A stretch of 64,000 nt of DNA from Pseudoalteromonas sp. Z1A8 (GCF_011378855.1 NZ_WTLB01000015.1:1-64000); one strand, 5' to 3'. Positions 10,636-19,316 are shown, counted from the stretch's first letter. Notes: generated by a model from the sequence alone, not told the origin. Numbers and translations are program-made.

Positions 10636-11778
10636 ATGACGACGCAAGCCCAGCTAGGCGATAAAACCTTTACTCTTGAACGCTTTCCATTGGATCAAAA
10701 AAACCGCAGCTTACAAGCGTGGGATTCGGCAGATGAGTACCTTATCAATTATGTTAACGAACATCACCCTGATTGTCGCTCATTGCTTATTCTAAACGAT
10801 AGCTTTGGTGCACTTGCTTGTTATTTTAATAAGTTAACGGTTTGTTCAGTTAATGATTCTTATATTAGCCACCAAGCTGCGGCTTATAACTTACAAGAAA
10901 ACAAATTGCCTACTACAGATTTTACACAAGTAGATAGTTTGTCGGCATTACCAGAAGACGTTGATTTAGTACTTATTAAAATCCCTCGTAATGTGGGTTT
11001 TTTACAGTTCCAATTAAGTGAACTTAGTGAAGTACTCGCGCCTGGTACACCAGTAATTGCGGCAGGTAAAACAAAAGAAATTCATAATTCAACAATAAAA
11101 TCATTTGAACAATTTATTGGTGAAACAACAACAAGCCTAGCAGTTAAAAAGTCTCGCCTTATTTTAAGCACAGCTAAAGGCGGATATAAAGCAGCAGACT
11201 TCCCCATAACGTGGGAGCTTGAAGGCACAGAGTTTAATATAACAAACCATGCAAATGTGTTTTCGCGTGATTCGTTAGATATTGGTGCGCGCTTCTTTTT
11301 TAACTACTTACCAGAAACGCCAAAAGCTAAAAGTATTATTGATTTGGGCTGTGGTAACGGTGTTGTTGGATTAATGACGCTTGCTCAGTGTCCTAATGCA
11401 TCAGTGACGTTTGTTGATGAGTCTTACATGGCAGTAGAATCGGCTCGGTTAAATGTAGAAATTAACCTAGGCGATAAGTTTGATAACTGTGAATTTATCG
11501 AAAATGACTGTTTAACGGGCTTTGAAAGAGACAGTGTAGATATGGTGCTTTGTAATCCTCCATTTCACCAAGCTCAAGCGGTTACCGATCACATTGCTTG
11601 GCAAATGTTTAAACAAGCAAAAGATACATTAAAAGAAGGCGGCGAACTGCGTATTATTGGTAATCGTCATTTAGATTATCATGATAAGTTAAATCGTATG
11701 TTCGGTAACTGTAAACTGCTAGGTTCAAACAAAAAGTTTGTCGTTTTAAGCGCAACTAAAAATAGTGGAATGCTATAA
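10636..11778 (+). CDS. rsmC: 16S rRNA (guanine1207-N2)-methyltransferase RsmC
   Basis: A 380-residue methyltransferase that modifies G1207 of 16S rRNA in the 30S subunit. It has the family's two-domain build: an N-terminal degenerate methyltransferase-like half, then a catalytic half with the SAM-binding IIDLGCGNGVVGL (from about residue 233) and the base-flipping CNPPFH motif (306-311). It is the first gene of a plus-strand run. The next ATG follows its stop codon directly (11779), so translation is probably coupled. Length is slightly above E. coli RsmC. Confidence 0.95.
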   Translation: MTTQAQLGDKTFTLERFPLDQKNRSLQAWDSADEYLINYVNEHHPDCRSLLILNDSFGALACYFNKLTVCSVNDSYISHQAAAYNLQENKLPTTDFTQVDSLSALPEDVDLVLIKIPRNVGFLQFQLSELSEVLAPGTPVIAAGKTKEIHNSTIKSFEQFIGETTTSLAVKKSRLILSTAKGGYKAADFPITWELEGTEFNITNHANVFSRDSLDIGARFFFNYLPETPKAKSIIDLGCGNGVVGLMTLAQCPNASVTFVDESYMAVESARLNVEINLGDKFDNCEFIENDCLTGFERDSVDMVLCNPPFHQAQAVTDHIAWQMFKQAKDTLKEGGELRIIGNRHLDYHDKLNRMFGNCKLLGSNKKFVVLSATKNSGML

Positions 11779-12339
11779 ATGAAATTAACAAACATTATAA
11801 TTGGGTGTTGTGTATTACTAATACTTGGTGGCTGCGCTAATCAGCCTAGCCAAGTAATACTCAATCCTGTTTATAAAAGCGGTCAGATAAGCACTATAAA
11901 TAGTAGCTTAAGCACCAGTGTAATTGATTTACGGGGCGATACATCAACACTTAAACTTATTGAGTCAGACAAAACTAAAACCTTTGCAAGCCAAGGTCTT
12001 ACTGAATCAGTTAAAAGTGTTTTAGACAGCGCCCTTAGCCGCAATGGTGCCAGCATTTCTAACTTAGCGACTGTGCGCTTTGAAGTAGATATTCATGCAC
12101 TGCAAGCGGTAGTAACCGAAAAACTAGTGAGCCATACCAGCGAAGCGCATATAGAGCTTGGTGTAAGAGTTATTCGCGCTTCAAGCAACTTTAGTAAAGT
12201 GTATAGAGGCAGTGCTAATTTAGAAGGCCCATTTAGCCACGAGCGCGCTAAAATAGAAGGTCAGCTCAATAAGTTGACTGAGCAAATTATTACCCGCATT
12301 GTATCTGATCCTGAATTAATAGAATTTTTAGAAGGTTAA
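11779..12339 (+). CDS. YajG-like outer-membrane lipoprotein
   Basis: A 186-residue putative lipoprotein with lipobox ILGGC (C19) and a YajG-type body including PVYKSGQ, VIDLRGDTSTLKLI and the SVLDSALSRNGASI segment. The family's function is unknown. Its genomic partners match enterobacteria, where yajG sits between bolA and ampG; here a cyclophilin gene separates it from ampG. It starts directly after rsmC and ends 2 bp before the next ATG, so it is clearly within one operon. Sorting to the outer membrane is predicted because no aspartate follows the lipid-bearing cysteine. Confidence 0.85.
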   Translation: MKLTNIIIGCCVLLILGGCANQPSQVILNPVYKSGQISTINSSLSTSVIDLRGDTSTLKLIESDKTKTFASQGLTESVKSVLDSALSRNGASISNLATVRFEVDIHALQAVVTEKLVSHTSEAHIELGVRVIRASSNFSKVYRGSANLEGPFSHERAKIEGQLNKLTEQIITRIVSDPELIEFLEG

Positions 12340-12341
12340 CC

Positions 12342-12962
12342 ATGAAACGACTTTTTTTAATCTGCTTAAGCTTATTTGTGAGTGTAAGTAGCTTTGCAGC
12401 CCAAGAAGGCCGCTTTGTTCAAAAAGATAATATTTTCCCGCGCGTCGAAATTGTAACGACTATGGGTAGTATTGTTGTTGAACTGGACCGTTCGAGAGCG
12501 CCTATTACGGTCAATAACTTTTTAACTTACGTGTCAGATAAAAGCTATCAAGGTAGTGTTTTTCATCGCATAGAACGTGATGTAGAAAATGACCGCGACT
12601 TTGTTATTCAAGGTGGTGGCTACGATAAAGATTACGACGGCCTACACGAAAACGATCCTATTTTTAATGAAAGCGGTAACGGTATGAAAAACGATATGTA
12701 TAGCATTGCTATGGCGTATCAGGACCGTGAACCTCACTCTGGTACTCGTCAGTTCTTTTTTAATATGGATAACAACGATCACTTAAACCCAGGTAAAGAT
12801 TGGGGTTTTGCCGTTTTTGGTAATGTGATGGAAGGCTACGAAACACTAGATAAAATTATGGCCGTAGAAACAGGCTTTAATGAAAAAATTGGTTACGATT
12901 TTGTACCTGTAAAACCAGTGGTTATTTTAAATATAAAAATGCTTGAGCAAGTCCCACTATAA
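12342..12962 (+). CDS. periplasmic cyclophilin-type peptidyl-prolyl isomerase
   Basis: A 206-residue cyclophilin with a signal peptide (hydrophobic core about 4-17, likely cleavage after SSFA or SSFAA). Fold motifs are visible in order: VELDRSRAPITVNNFLTYV, VFHRIERD, FVIQGGGYDKD, the active-site-like REPHSGTRQFFFNM and WGFAVFGNVMEGYETLDKI. It would catalyse proline isomerisation of envelope proteins. It follows the YajG-like gene by 2 bp and precedes ampG by 50 bp; a T-poor hairpin lies in that gap. It resembles PpiA more than cytoplasmic PpiB because of the export signal. Confidence 0.92.
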   Translation: MKRLFLICLSLFVSVSSFAAQEGRFVQKDNIFPRVEIVTTMGSIVVELDRSRAPITVNNFLTYVSDKSYQGSVFHRIERDVENDRDFVIQGGGYDKDYDGLHENDPIFNESGNGMKNDMYSIAMAYQDREPHSGTRQFFFNMDNNDHLNPGKDWGFAVFGNVMEGYETLDKIMAVETGFNEKIGYDFVPVKPVVILNIKMLEQVPL

Positions 12963-12970
12963 CTTTTTTA

Positions 12971-12989
12971 AGAGCAGCTTAGCTGCTCT
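12971..12989. other. hairpin between the cyclophilin gene and ampG
   Basis: AGAGCAGC (12971-12978) pairs with GCTGCTCT (12982-12989) around a TTA loop. No T-run follows on either strand, so it is a weak terminator or an mRNA-processing or attenuation element inside the operon. Confidence 0.6.
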
Positions 12990-13012
12990 GCATCAAAGCC
13001 AATGAAGGCCCT

Positions 13013-14392
13013 ATGAGTAAATCTCTCTCTGTTAGCGAATATTTTTCTTATTTTAAAGACAAACGCTTAATCAATATTTTTATATTTGGTATGAGTAGCG
13101 GTTTTCCGTGGGTACTAATTGGCTCTGTAATGTCGGCTTGGTTAAAAGATGAAGGACTAAGTCGCAGTATGATTGGCCTATTCGGCATTGTATTTGGCGC
13201 TTACAGTATCAACTTTTTATGGTCGCCTTTAATCGATCGTACAAAACTCCCTATTTTATATAAATGGCTAGGTCAACGCCGCAGTTGGATACTATTTTGC
13301 CAAAGCTTTATTTTTATTGGCACCTTGTTACTAGCAGGGCTTGATTTAAAAGCTAATTTGGCACTTGTTGCTGCAATTTGTTTGTTAATCGCCATTGCTT
13401 CTGCCACGCAAGACATTGCAATTGACGCATTTAGAATAGACACCCTAAGCGAGAAAGAATCACACAAAGCAACCGCAGCGGCCGCGATGGCAACATCTGG
13501 TTGGTGGACAGGTTATGCACTTTTGGGCGCAATTCCATTTTATATGGCTGATATCCCCTCGCTCGACTGGCCACAAATTTATTACTTTTTAGCAGCCGTA
13601 ATGCTGCTGCTAATGAGTGGAGCATTGTTTGCTAAAGAGCCTGAATCAAATCGCGAAGCCGTACATGCAGAGCTTGAACGTGTGTACCTTGAAAAACTGT
13701 CCTCTACAAAACAAACCCCTCTTACAAAAACTGTTGCGTGGCTCGCGGTAACCGTTATTGATCCCTTTAGAGCTTTTTTTACTAAAAATGGCGTTAAAAC
13801 GGCACTGGCATTACTTGCGTTTATTTTCTTATTTAAAATAGGCGAAGCGTTTTTAGGGCGAATGTCGATTGTTTTTTATAAAGAAATTGGTTTTAGCAAT
13901 AGCGATATAGCTACATTTTCAAAGGTAGGTACTGCCGTACTTACAATCATATTCACCTTTGTTGGCAGTTTATTTAATCAAAAATATGGCATTGTTAAGG
14001 GTTTATTTGTTAGTGGCATTGCGATGGCGGCCTCAAACTTAGCCTTTTCATGGATTGCTTTAGTTGGCCCTGATTTAAGGCTATATGCCTTTGCTATTGT
14101 TATTGATGGGTTTACGCAAGCATGGTCGCTGGTCGCTATGGTGGCCTTTATATCAATGCTATGCGACAGAGCATTTAGTGCAACACACTATGCATTACTA
14201 GCATCATTAGGGAATTTAGGACGAACATTACTTTCGAGCTACAGCGGTGTAGTGATTGATGATTGGTTAATGGGGAATTGGTCGCTGTTCTTTATTTTAA
14301 CAGCTTTAATGGTTATACCTTCGCTAGTGTTTTTATATCTAATTAGGCATAAATTATATGAGCTTGAGAGGAATTATCATCAAAATATTTAA
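13013..14392 (+). CDS. ampG: AmpG-type muropeptide permease (MFS)
   Basis: A 459-residue major-facilitator protein with about 12 hydrophobic segments. It resembles AmpG, which imports GlcNAc-anhydroMurNAc peptides for cell-wall recycling and beta-lactamase signalling. The N terminus FGMSSGFPWVLIGSVMSAWL and the SPLIDRTKLPILYKWLGQRRSWI loop are typical of AmpG. The SATQDIAIDAFRID segment after helix 4 is another family hallmark. It is the last gene of the rsmC run, near the YajG-like gene as in E. coli, and is followed by a convergent terminator region. Substrate is inferred from family membership. Confidence 0.9.
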   Translation: MSKSLSVSEYFSYFKDKRLINIFIFGMSSGFPWVLIGSVMSAWLKDEGLSRSMIGLFGIVFGAYSINFLWSPLIDRTKLPILYKWLGQRRSWILFCQSFIFIGTLLLAGLDLKANLALVAAICLLIAIASATQDIAIDAFRIDTLSEKESHKATAAAAMATSGWWTGYALLGAIPFYMADIPSLDWPQIYYFLAAVMLLLMSGALFAKEPESNREAVHAELERVYLEKLSSTKQTPLTKTVAWLAVTVIDPFRAFFTKNGVKTALALLAFIFLFKIGEAFLGRMSIVFYKEIGFSNSDIATFSKVGTAVLTIIFTFVGSLFNQKYGIVKGLFVSGIAMAASNLAFSWIALVGPDLRLYAFAIVIDGFTQAWSLVAMVAFISMLCDRAFSATHYALLASLGNLGRTLLSSYSGVVIDDWLMGNWSLFFILTALMVIPSLVFLYLIRHKLYELERNYHQNI

Positions 14393-14411
14393 TGCATCCC
14401 TGCATTAACAT

Positions 14412-14459
14412 ATTGCTTAGCACTATCAAGTGCCCCTTAAAGTGTACTAAGCAATTTTT
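14412..14459. terminator. convergent terminator between ampG and the XRE gene
   Basis: ATTGCTTAG (14412-14420) pairs with CTAAGCAAT (14447-14455), followed by TTTTT on the plus strand. The 26-nt interior can pair further (CACT/AGTG). The position suits the end of ampG. Confidence 0.6.
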
Positions 14460-14462
14460 GAG

Positions 14463-14702
14463 TTAATCTACTTTTAGCAAGCTAAGTGCTTCATGTGGAT
14501 CAACTTCAAGAGCTGTACAATAGCGAACAAACTCAATTACATCTAAACGGCGTTCTTGATTTTCAATCTTGCCGATAAACGAATGAGGCGTTCCAAGCAC
14601 TTGTGCTAGGCTTCGCATTGTATGACCCTTTTCGTGGCGCTTACTTTTAAGCCACTTTGTTAGCTTTGCATTTTCTTCAGAAGAAACTGTTTTGCCCATC
14701 AT
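14463..14702 (-). CDS. small XRE-family (helix-turn-helix) regulator
   Basis: A 79-residue protein consisting almost only of a Cro/CI-type helix-turn-helix: TMRSLAQVLGTPHSFIGKIE, followed by NQERRLDVIEFVRYCTALEVDP. The open frame runs on to 14816. I place the start at 14702 because AGGAG lies 7 nt before it and the residues upstream (many Ser/Cys/Tyr) look untranslated. The plasmid- and phage-like size suggests an autoregulator, but no toxin partner or phage gene adjoins it. An inverted repeat at 14992-15020 upstream could be related. The target is unknown. Confidence 0.85.
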   Translation of the reverse strand: MMGKTVSSEENAKLTKWLKSKRHEKGHTMRSLAQVLGTPHSFIGKIENQERRLDVIEFVRYCTALEVDPHEALSLLKVD

Positions 14703-15154
14703 TTTACATCTCCTACTAGATGATTTGACGTACCTATTAAAGCAGTAGTCTCTATCAATAGCTGTAGGCAAGTAAGCAGTCATACTTACATTCAATAGCA
14801 AGCTATTGCTTAACAAAGCATGTGTTGCTACTCACTCCACCAATATAGCTAAAAGCACTACGCTAATAATGTGGTAAAGATTTATTTTTATTGAGAATGA
14901 AATTTTGCCCGTCTCATTCTTGGATACATTATATACTATTAACACTTTGGTTAAATAACTAATTACATACTCGGTACAAATATGAACACGAGTGAATATT
15001 TATAAACGCTGAATATTCACCTAAGTACTCAAAAAGTATTAATAAATTAACTCTTGGCTATAAAAAATTAAAATGAATTTTTATAACAATTTTGTTCCAA
15101 TTTATCGTCACATGTTTATGATTAAGCAATAATTAGCACCAAAAAGGCCGAATA
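14703..15154. other. 452-bp AT-rich intergenic region with inverted repeats
   Basis: No convincing gene. Two inverted repeats stand out. AGAATGA and TCATTCT (roughly 14893-14920) surround about 13 nt. GTGAATATT (14992-15000) and AATATTCAC (15012-15020) surround 11 nt. The second is a good candidate operator for a dimeric regulator. The region lies between the XRE gene (minus) and a small membrane-protein gene (plus), so it should hold both promoters. Confidence 0.5.
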
Positions 15155-15343
15155 ATGTTCAGACTTCTTTTTTTATTACCTATTGTATTATGCTTAGGTT
15201 GGTACTTTTTTTTGCGCAATAACGGCGTGCCGATTAAACAAGGCAAGAAAGGATTTATATACATTTTAGCGTTTTCTGCATTTGTACTTGGCTTTTTTGT
15301 ATTAATAATGCAAATAACCGAATATGCACCAAGCGATTTGTAG
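15155..15343 (+). CDS. small two-helix membrane protein, unknown function
   Basis: A 62-residue predicted inner-membrane protein with two hydrophobic helices (about 3-19 and 34-53). They are separated by a basic loop, LRNNGVPIKQGKKG. I do not recognise the family. AAAAGG about 8 nt before the ATG can serve as a ribosome-binding site, and a strong bidirectional terminator follows 8 bp after the stop. Both support a real gene. It has no operon partner: erpA converges from the other side. No function can be proposed. Confidence 0.7.
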   Translation: MFRLLFLLPIVLCLGWYFFLRNNGVPIKQGKKGFIYILAFSAFVLGFFVLIMQITEYAPSDL

Positions 15344-15350
15344 GCATTAA

Positions 15351-15372
15351 AAAAGCCGCAAAAGCGGCTTTA
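15351..15372. terminator. bidirectional terminator shared with erpA
   Basis: AAGCCGC / GCGGCTT around an AAAA loop, flanked by A-run and T-run. It serves the small membrane-protein gene (plus) and erpA (minus, stop at 15392). Confidence 0.88.
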
Positions 15373-15391
15373 TTCTTTTAGCGTTTAGTTA

Positions 15392-15730
15392 TTAAACGCT
15401 AAAGCTTGCACCACAACCACAGGTTGTTGTTGCATTAGGATTAGATACAAAAAAGCGTGCACCTTCTAATCCTTCAGTGTAGTCAACTTCACCGTCAACT
15501 AAATATTGAATGCTCATTGGATCGATAACTAGCGTTACACCATTTTTTACAATTTCTAAATCGCCAGGATTCGCTTTTTCATCAAAAGTAAAACCATATT
15601 GGAAACCCGAACAACCACCACCTGTTACGTAAACACGCAGTTTTAAATCTGGGTTTTCTTCTTCGTCGATTAACTGTTTAACACGAACAGCAGCTGCATC
15701 GCTGAACTTAATTGGTAATTCTTCAGACAT
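15392..15730 (-). CDS. erpA: A-type iron-sulfur carrier ErpA
   Basis: A 112-residue A-type carrier that delivers Fe-S clusters to apoproteins, including isoprenoid-synthesis enzymes. The three cluster ligands are visible: C40 in GGGCSGFQ, and C104 and C106 in TTCGCGASF at the C terminus. The [14 protein letters not shown] start and full length match ErpA rather than IscA or SufA. The gene is monocistronic, with a promoter (TTGATT-17-GATAAT) overlapped by an IscR type 1-like site. It lies close to the clc gene and hemL as in enterobacteria. Confidence 0.96.
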   Translation of the reverse strand: MSEELPIKFSDAAAVRVKQLIDEEENPDLKLRVYVTGGGCSGFQYGFTFDEKANPGDLEIVKNGVTLVIDPMSIQYLVDGEVDYTEGLEGARFFVSNPNATTTCGCGASFSV

Positions 15731-15759
15731 TCTAAAACCCTCAATATCGCAATGGCGTG

Positions 15760-15792
15760 ATTATCTAATACCCGAGTGTTTTAATCAAGTAT
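15760..15792 (-). promoter_or_regulatory. erpA promoter overlapped by an IscR type 1 site
   Basis: On the minus strand TTGATT (15783-15788) and GATAAT (15760-15765) are spaced by 17 bp. The 25-bp block 15768-15792, read on the plus strand as ATACCCGAGT-GTTTTA-ATCAAGTAT, agrees with the E. coli IscR type 1 consensus (ATASYYGACT ... AGTCRRSTAT) at 23 of 25 positions by my alignment. The site covers the -35 and most of the spacer, a position expected for repression by [2Fe-2S]-IscR, as known for E. coli erpA. Confidence 0.75.
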
Positions 15793-16052
15793 AGTAAAAC
15801 AACTCTTTACTCTAAGTTATACCTATAAATTAGTAAAAAAACGGCTAAACATTAGCTCACTAAAATAATACTTAAGCAAACTAAAAGCGACCCTTGTAAG
15901 CTATAAGTTCATTAAAAATTTTAGTTATAAATAATAGGGCTTAAACTTTACTGCAAATTGTTAATATAAGTTACGAAAAATTCAAAATCACAACGACTTA
16001 GCTGAACTCTTTTGCTAAAATGCTGCTGAAAAATGCGGCGAGGAAATAATGC
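15793..16052. other. erpA-clc intergenic region
   Basis: The rest of the 322-bp gap holds no gene. It is AT-rich and must contain the clc promoter, but I see no confident -35/-10 pair. AGGA at 16041-16044 is the likely ribosome-binding site for the clc gene. Confidence 0.4.
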
Positions 16053-17735
16053 ATGTGGCTTGAGCAACTCAGACGTCGACTGGCAAAACCTAAAACATCT
16101 GTACAATTATGCTTATTAGGCGTAGTTGCCGGACTAATTGCTGCATTTTTTATTATTTTATTCCGCTTAACTATTTTATTTTTCCAAAGCTTATTTCTAG
16201 AAACGCCTGACGACTTTACGACCCTACCAACACTTGAACGTGTGCTAATGCCTTTAGTTGCTGCATTACTAATAGCCACGTTTGCTGCTTTTACTGGCTT
16301 TAAACATTACCGTTTAGGTATCCCTTTTGTTATACACAGAATTAAACGCCATTATGGGCAAATGCCTTTATATAATACGGTTAATCAATTTGTTGGTGGC
16401 GCACTTGCACTCATTAGCGGTTTTTCGGTTGGTCGAGAAGGGCCTTCCGTACATATGGGCGCTACGGGTGCGAGTATTTTAGCGGATAAACTGCATTTAC
16501 CGCATAACGCCATGCGTACTTTAAGTGGTTGCGGCGTTGCAGCTGGTATAGCCGCTTCATTTAACACCCCGCTTGCAGCCGTTATTTTTGTAATGGAAGT
16601 GGTACTTCGTGAATATAAAGTACACATATTTGTGCCTATCATGCTTGCTGCTGTTACTGGCGCACTAGCTACACAGTTTGTATTTGGTGAAGGCTCTGAG
16701 CTTGCACTTATAACCATAGCGCCACTGAGTGGCTGGCATTATCCTTATTTAATACTATGCGGTATGGCACTGGGCGCTATTGCATTTAGCTTTAATCAAA
16801 ATTTAATGCTAATTATTAAAACATTTAAACCTTTAAGTATGTTCCCTCGTTTATTAATTGCGGGCTGTATTGCCAGCTTAATAGCTTACGCGGTACCACA
16901 TGCTATGGGCTCTGGTATGAGTGCAATTACTATCGCGGTTGAATCCCCTGATAACGTAAAACTGCTTACCACTATATTAATCGCTAAATTGCTTGCAACA
17001 TTATTTGCTATTGGCTTAGGTATTCCGGGTGGTTTAATTGGCCCTGTTATTGGACTTGGCGTATTAATTGGTACATTAATGGCCTTTTTTGCTCAATATA
17101 TTAGCCCTGGTACAGATATAGCCGGTACATACGGAGTTTTGGGCATGGCGGGGTTATTGGCAGCAACACTGCATGCACCACTTGCTGCATTAACAACAGT
17201 AATGGAGCTTACATCGTCACCGGAAATAATCGTTCCTGCGATGATAGTTATAACCACAGCCTATGTTACTGCCTTACAGTTTTTTGGAAATCGTTCCATA
17301 TTTTTACAGCAATTAGATTTTCAAGGTTTGCCGTACCATGTGTCCCCTGCTACCGAAGCACTGCAAAAAGTGGGAATAATGGATGACATGGATGAAGACT
17401 TTAAATTACTTTACTCAGACGATAAAGAGCAAATAAAAAACACGCTAGATGCGATGGATAGTCAAACCCCGTTAATTGTTTTTGACGAAGAAAATGGCTA
17501 CCGCCTCGCTGAGTACGATTTAACGCTAATGTCTGATGAAACAATAAATATAAACTACATTAGTTTGCAGGGCATCAGCAGCCAAGCCACTCTAGCCGAT
17601 GCATTCGATATACTAAAAGATAAAAGAAGTGGCGCACTTTACGTTTATAACCTTTTAGATAATCAACAAATTATGGGGCTATTACGCTGGGATCAAATTC
17701 ATCATATTTTAACCATTCGTAACAGCTTACTTTAA
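16053..17735 (+). CDS. clcA: ClC-family chloride channel/transporter with C-terminal extension
   Basis: A 560-residue ClC protein. It has the membrane core (to about residue 430) with GREGP (127-131, gating E129) and GIPGGLIGP; the usual GSGIP is GSGMS here. A cytoplasmic tail of about 130 residues follows and may hold degenerate CBS-like sequence. The residue equivalent to the proton glutamate of E. coli ClcA (E203) appears to be V183, in FVMEVVLREY, as in channel-type ClCs. The protein may therefore not be a strict H+/Cl- antiporter. The position near erpA and hemL matches enterobacterial clcA. AGGA lies 8 nt before the ATG; hemJ follows within 16 bp. Confidence 0.9.
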   Translation: MWLEQLRRRLAKPKTSVQLCLLGVVAGLIAAFFIILFRLTILFFQSLFLETPDDFTTLPTLERVLMPLVAALLIATFAAFTGFKHYRLGIPFVIHRIKRHYGQMPLYNTVNQFVGGALALISGFSVGREGPSVHMGATGASILADKLHLPHNAMRTLSGCGVAAGIAASFNTPLAAVIFVMEVVLREYKVHIFVPIMLAAVTGALATQFVFGEGSELALITIAPLSGWHYPYLILCGMALGAIAFSFNQNLMLIIKTFKPLSMFPRLLIAGCIASLIAYAVPHAMGSGMSAITIAVESPDNVKLLTTILIAKLLATLFAIGLGIPGGLIGPVIGLGVLIGTLMAFFAQYISPGTDIAGTYGVLGMAGLLAATLHAPLAALTTVMELTSSPEIIVPAMIVITTAYVTALQFFGNRSIFLQQLDFQGLPYHVSPATEALQKVGIMDDMDEDFKLLYSDDKEQIKNTLDAMDSQTPLIVFDEENGYRLAEYDLTLMSDETININYISLQGISSQATLADAFDILKDKRSGALYVYNLLDNQQIMGLLRWDQIHHILTIRNSLL

Positions 17736-17750
17736 GTAATAAGGACTAGT

Positions 17751-18185
17751 ATGAGCGCATTATTGATTTATAAAACACTCCACATATTTTTTATGATTGC
17801 GTGGTTTGCCGGTATTTTTTACTTACCACGGTTATTTGTATATCACGCAATGAGCGAAGAAAGGGCATGTAACTCTATGCTTAAAGTTATGGAGCGCAGA
17901 CTACTTTATTTCGTAACCCCATTTGCTGTTTTAACGGCTGTATTTGGTGTATTAACCATTGTTGAATATGGTCGTGATTGGTTTAGATACAGTATGTGGC
18001 TACATTACAAACTTGTACTAGTAATTATTTTATACGTATACCACGGCTACTGTTTTAAGTTATTGAATGACTTTAAACATGACCGAAACACTAAAACAGA
18101 CCGCTTTTACCGTATTTTTAATGAGCTTCCCGTTATTGCGCTGCTTATCATAGTGGCACTTGCTGTAATAAAACCTAATTTATAA
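17751..18185 (+). CDS. hemJ: HemJ-type protoporphyrinogen IX oxidase
   Basis: A 144-residue membrane protein of the HemJ (TIGR00701/UPF0093) family with four hydrophobic helices. It catalyses the penultimate step of heme synthesis in bacteria lacking HemG/HemY. Family features: the start LLIYKTLHIFFMIAWFAGIFYLPRLFVYH with H11, the likely heme ligand, and WLHYKLVLVIILYVYHG. It is close to hemL, another tetrapyrrole gene, though pyrB intervenes. AAGGA lies just before the ATG, and the 15-bp gap to the clc gene implies cotranscription. Confidence 0.93.
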   Translation: MSALLIYKTLHIFFMIAWFAGIFYLPRLFVYHAMSEERACNSMLKVMERRLLYFVTPFAVLTAVFGVLTIVEYGRDWFRYSMWLHYKLVLVIILYVYHGYCFKLLNDFKHDRNTKTDRFYRIFNELPVIALLIIVALAVIKPNL

Positions 18186-18299
18186 GCGTTTCGGTGCATG
18201 TTAAACTGCGCCGCAATTTACAATACTTGTTATAACACGCGCGATTGCGTGCCCCATTTATGGATTATCGCGCCCATTTGATTGATTAGGAATAACCCC

Positions 18300-19316
18300 A
18301 TGTTAAGTTTCCAAGGCGAACATATACTGTCTGTAAATCAGCTAGACAGAGACTGCATTGAACGTATTTTTGCAGTAGCTAAAAAAATGGAGCCTTATGC
18401 TAAAAAGCAAAAGCAAACAACGGTGCTTAAAGGCGCTATTTTAGCTAATTTGTTTTTTGAACCAAGCACTCGTACACGGGTTAGTTTTGGTACCGCCTTT
18501 AACTTACTCGGCGGTGGTGTACGTGAAACTACAGGTATGCAAAGCTCTGCCCTTGCAAAAGGTGAGTCACTTTACGATACTGCTCGAGTTATTTCAGCTT
18601 ACGCTGATGCCGTAGCTATGCGCCACCCTGACGCTGGCTCAGTAAGTGAATTTGCTGACGGTTGTACCGTACCAGTAATTAACGGTGGTGACGGCCCAAA
18701 TGAGCACCCTACTCAAGCCTTACTTGATTTATTAACCATTGAGCGTGAACTAAATCGCTTTGATCAAAATATTGATGGTATGCATATAGCACTTGTGGGT
18801 GATTTAAAATATGGCCGCACAGTGCATTCTTTATCAAAACTATTGTGCCATTACAAAAACGTAAAGTTTTCGATGGTAGCGCCAGACGGCCTACAAATGC
18901 CAACGAGCATTTTAGATGCCGTAGAAAATGCAGGCCACAAAATTGAGCTAGTAAACAAGATGGAAGGCAACTTAGCAGCCGATATTGTTTACCAAACACG
19001 TATTCAAGAAGAGCGTTTTCCTTCACAAGAAGAAGCAAATAAATACCGTGGCGGCTTTAGAATTAGCCAATCTATTTACAGCGCTCACTGCAAACCTAAC
19101 TCAGTATTAATGCATCCTCTTCCACGCGATAGTCGCTTAGAAGCTAACGAGCTTGATAACGACTTAAACAGTAACGACAATTTAGCAATATTCCGCCAAG
19201 TACAAAATGGCGTATTAATTCGTATGGCACTGTTTGCTTTAACACTCGGCGTAGAAAACAAAGTCGATAAGTATGAAGTAGACGTACCTTGGTTTAGCCG
19301 CAAACGCGATAGCTAA
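18300..19316 (+). CDS. pyrB: aspartate carbamoyltransferase catalytic chain
   Basis: A 338-residue enzyme that forms carbamoyl-aspartate in pyrimidine synthesis. The carbamoyl-phosphate motif FEPSTRTR (53-60) and NEHPTQALLDLL are visible, as is the C-terminal HPLPRDSRLEANELD. I chose the ATG at 18300 (AGGAA 8 nt before it) instead of a TTG at 18282. No pyrI regulatory-chain gene follows: hemL begins 33 bp downstream. The protein is longer than the E. coli chain and resembles the PyrI-independent type seen in related marine bacteria; that is from memory. Confidence 0.94.
   Translation: MLSFQGEHILSVNQLDRDCIERIFAVAKKMEPYAKKQKQTTVLKGAILANLFFEPSTRTRVSFGTAFNLLGGGVRETTGMQSSALAKGESLYDTARVISAYADAVAMRHPDAGSVSEFADGCTVPVINGGDGPNEHPTQALLDLLTIERELNRFDQNIDGMHIALVGDLKYGRTVHSLSKLLCHYKNVKFSMVAPDGLQMPTSILDAVENAGHKIELVNKMEGNLAADIVYQTRIQEERFPSQEEANKYRGGFRISQSIYSAHCKPNSVLMHPLPRDSRLEANELDNDLNSNDNLAIFRQVQNGVLIRMALFALTLGVENKVDKYEVDVPWFSRKRDS

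Noticed and set aside
14703-14816. 38-residue N-terminal extension of the XRE regulator
   Set aside because: AGGAG is properly placed before the internal ATG at 14702, and the extension has no helix-turn-helix character.
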